From contig CM050655.1 in NCBI GenBank assembly GCA_027574665.1, positions 14,999,170-15,063,169 on the forward strand: a stretch of 64,000 nucleotides of DNA, read 5' to 3'. Below are positions 61,317-64,000 of this stretch, piece by piece (positions within the stretch are counted from its first letter, which is position 1; every line of letters begins with the position of its first letter). Below the pieces are notes generated by a model. That model saw only the letters and a program-made list of their open reading frames with translations. It was not told the origin of the DNA and made no database searches. The stretch is from Rhynochetos jubatus (lineage: Eukaryota; Chordata; Aves; Eurypygiformes; Rhynochetidae). The translations under genes and the position numbers were made by a program.

Positions 61317-64000
61317 GTAAAAATAAAAGAAATGTAATGTTTTAATGTCGTCCTCCGTACTGTCTTGACTCATGTTTGCCTGAAAAGCAGAAAGGATATT
61401 GCAGGGTATGTGTGTTGCTTGTAACCTGCCTGCGTCCTGATGATGTTTGTACATAGGTGACCACATTCAGGTTTCAGAGCTGCCTGTTGAATGTCTTTTC
61501 CCATTTTCTCCAGCAATTTTGATACGGGAATGAGGGGAGTAGGGCTCATCTTTATGCTGAGAGAAGAAAGCCAACAAGTTGTTTAGGCTTCCTGGGTTAT
61601 GTTGTGGGCAGAGGAAGAAGACAGTGGCTGAAGCACTTGCTGTTTTGAATGGAAGAGAGAAGAAAGGGCAATAGCTCTGAATATTTGGTTGGATGACACA
61701 AATTAGGAGAGGAAAAAAACCCTCTAAGCTATTTTTGTGCTGATATGAATAGGGAGAGGTTTGGACTTCTTTTAAGGGAGGTTGTTTTTAGGAGATACAG
61801 CTTCTGGTATATGTATATCGAGGGACTGTGTAGCATTAACAGGTTGGGATTAAGGAACTCCACTGAGAAGTTATGGGTGCTGCTGAATTAAAATAATGTG
61901 TTCAAAGTCAGTTAATGGTCAGCAGCCTTACGCAGCTCATTCTAATTTGAGGGTTGATAAGTTATGAGGAAGACTTAGGGAGTGTATGAGTTGATTGTAG
62001 ATAGGGATTTTATTGGGTAGGTAACAGAGTTGGTTTAATTTAGAGGGTTAAAGATCTGCTAATATTTAGATGTGTGACTTTGGACACACTTCGCAGGTGC
62101 TTTTTGCCTGCAGTAGGCACATGTAAGAGAAAGTTTTTGAACCTGAAAAAAATTACCTGTCACTGAATCTGAAATAAGAACAAAGAACAGATTTTCTGGG
62201 ATGTGTTGCCATGATGTATAGCTTCTCTGAATTTTAATGTTTTATTTCTTGTTGCTTGTGTCTGTTGTTTCATCCACTCTATCTGTATGTGGTCGGTGGT
62301 TTATTAAAATTGTTGTCCTTTGGAGATAATATCAAGATTTGAACCAGTGAACTGGAATTGAGAAAATCCAGGTATTTTATTCACTCCTTACCTACCCATC
62401 TGAATGTCCCCTTCCAGCCTCCATGAGTTCTGAGAGCTACTTTAAGAACATTGTGTTCTATCTAGGTATCTTCAAATGTTATGGGGACTGGAGAGGAAAA
62501 AGTTGCTAAATGTCAACATCTTTTGCATAGCTTCCAGTTGCTTACTTACACAGAGGGGTTTCATCTCTTAGAATAACATTCTCCATAAATCAGGATGCTA
62601 TCAATGAAGTTCTGCTGCCGCCAGTGTAGGATTTGTATATTCTGGAAAATATAAATTTTTGCAGCTTCAAGAACCAGTCATCAAAATAAACATAGCATTT
62701 GGGCAGTGCTGGGACAGTGTATGTTAGATGGAGGATGCTGCCTTCCAAACAGTTAAATGCTTGAGAGGTGGGAAATGAATGAAGATTATTAGCTGACATT
62801 TTTTTCCTTCCACATAAAAGCAACTACTCCTCCCATCCACGTATACATCTATGGTTTCTGAAAGCTTGCTGGTATCTTTTTTTATTTTGTTATGCATTCT
62901 TTCCTTGTATAAAGCTAATCTTCAGGCTTCCAGCAGTCAGAGCCCAGACGCTGCAGTTATGCTGAAGTGTGAAAGCCGAAAGATCATTATTTAGATGGTC
63001 ACTTATGACCTAAAAAGGGCTTTTGCTTTCCTGTCTGTGTATGCTGCTTTAAGCATGGCCGTACCAAACACAGGTAGTGTAGAGATGAATCTTGGCACGT
63101 CACGATGGCATGCTTCAAAACACTTGCAGCTTGCAACACGTTCGTGGGCTGAGCTGCACTGGCTGTGAAGGCTGGCAGTTGAAAAACCGAGAGCTGTTTT
63201 CCAAAGCAAGTGTTGACTAAGTCTAGAGCAGTGGAAGAGGAGCCACAGAAGTGAATTGTGATGTGCTGGTTCAGATGAACATGTGTCATCCTGCTGGACA
63301 GGAGTAGGATTGCTCATGCTGTGTTTGTGTCACGTGTCAGTGACTGTATGCGTGCACGTTCTGTGGTGATTAAGCAAAGATGCGACCTAATAATTTAGTG
63401 TGCTCAAGGTGTGCTTTGTAGACTTAAACTTGGTATTCTTACTACTTATTCACTAACTGCAATACCAATAAAGCCCCTGCAAACTGCGTTTGAGAAGAGA
63501 CTGTTTTTTGCGTAATCTGTAATTGTTGTTGTTGTGGGTGGAATTGCAATAGCAAATAACATTTTCAAGTTATTAGGTAGGTATTGCTCACCAAGCTGGA
63601 TCTGCCATTGGCATTAGCTTTTATGTCAGCATCAGATACATGTAAATGTCAGTCTCACTGTGGCCTTCATTTATGCTCAGGGTCATTCCCCTGGAATACA
63701 AAGGATTTTGAGGGTTGTTATATGAATATCAGATAAACAGTTGGACCTTCGACACTAGCATTTTAGAAATTGCTAGCATATCACCCAGTCCTTCTGAAAT
63801 AGTAGCTGACACCTCTCCTTTATTGAAATCTTTTGTTTGGTTTTTTTTGGTTTTTTTGAGATATTTTACCATGAAACTGTGATGGTCTTCCTTAAGCAAC
63901 AGTCAACCACTACATGCATATGAGTGGACTGTTTTGTTACTACATTTTTGATTTTTTTTTTTATTTCTGACCAATATTCCTCCTGTGCATATCCCTTTTT
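61317..64000 (+). other. DLG5: DLG5 intron 3 (start only)
   Basis: The donor is GTAAAA and the intron continues past the right edge. It is AT-rich, with T-rich and G/T-rich runs near 63.83-63.96 kb. The two overlapping minus-strand open frames at 62999-63317 (96 and 104 codons) look like chance. I see no further exon, repeat element or RNA gene. Confidence 0.85.

Larger units (their letters stand above)
10000..64000 (+). other. DLG5: DLG5 gene, 5' portion (exons 1-3 and introns)
   Basis: DLG5 is a membrane-associated guanylate kinase scaffold acting at cell junctions, the centrosome/cilium region and the plasma membrane. It supports epithelial polarity, cadherin delivery and Hippo/TGF-beta-linked signalling. 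Three coding exons with canonical GT-AG introns are present and join in frame. Their combined translation matches the known DLG5 N-terminus, including LLAQC, SLAQAMTEV, LLAKERDHFQDLR, LEKTQPHLL, STYSVLS, MPSDSESSSSLSS and TRERDELRKRL. The exact left limit is uncertain because the transcription start is not visible. The gene leaves the window inside intron 3; the full protein is close to 1,900 residues, so less than a tenth of it is encoded here. Confidence 0.95.

Noticed and set aside
62999..63317. Two overlapping minus-strand open frames of 96 and 104 codons in intron 3
   Set aside because: Different frames of the same DNA, no recognisable motif, no splice context and chance-compatible length.
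1..64000. CRISPR arrays, phage or other prokaryotic systems
   Set aside because: No regularly spaced direct repeats, no operons and no bacterial-type gene density. Composition, splice sites and CR1 elements show vertebrate nuclear DNA.

Overview
The window is vertebrate nuclear DNA and most likely comes from a bird. It is AT-rich and intron-dominated, with one sharp CpG island and very few transposable elements. The two clear ones are CR1 non-LTR retrotransposon tails ending in the ATTCTATG-type 3' repeat, the dominant repeat of avian (and more broadly sauropsid) genomes. There is no operon structure, bacterial promoter or CRISPR array, and I saw no tRNA or rRNA gene.

The only protein-coding gene I can support is the 5' end of DLG5 (discs large homolog 5, a MAGUK-family scaffold) on the + strand. 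Three coding exons are visible: exon 1 (10609-10903) inside the CpG island, a 69-nt exon 2 (48990-49058), and exon 3 (61151-61316). They join in frame (phases 1, 1 and 2) to give the first 176 complete codons of the protein plus two bases. Introns 1 and 2 are about 38.1 kb and 12.1 kb. Intron 3 and all later exons (the rest of the coiled coil, PDZ, SH3 and guanylate-kinase-like domains) lie beyond the right edge.

Layout: 1-9.6 kb is upstream flank without a recognisable gene, containing a homeodomain-motif-rich patch near 5.2 kb and a run of good-looking splice signals at 9.17-9.71 kb. The CpG island promoter and leader occupy about 9.65-11.2 kb, with GC boxes, a CCAAT/YY1-type element, two overlapping 7-codon upstream ORFs and G-quadruplex-type G runs. 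Intron 1 holds a G-skewed patch near 15.6 kb, a small CpG-dense patch at 22.3 kb, a G-run cluster at 42.8 kb and a 5'-truncated, frameshifted CR1 at 45.1-45.8 kb. Intron 2 holds an 18-nt G homopolymer, a dyad-rich candidate regulatory patch near 53 kb, a short CR1 tail at 55.3 kb with tandem duplications at its truncated end, and a possible cryptic exon at 57.24 kb.

I found no wholly undescribed system. The most promising observations are the leader architecture of DLG5 (a YY1/TISU-like element starting two uORFs joined by an ATGA overlap, followed by G-rich runs and a 900-nt stop-free stretch in frame with the start), the possible upstream alternative exons, the isolated CpG-dense island in intron 1, and the possible poison exon in intron 2.
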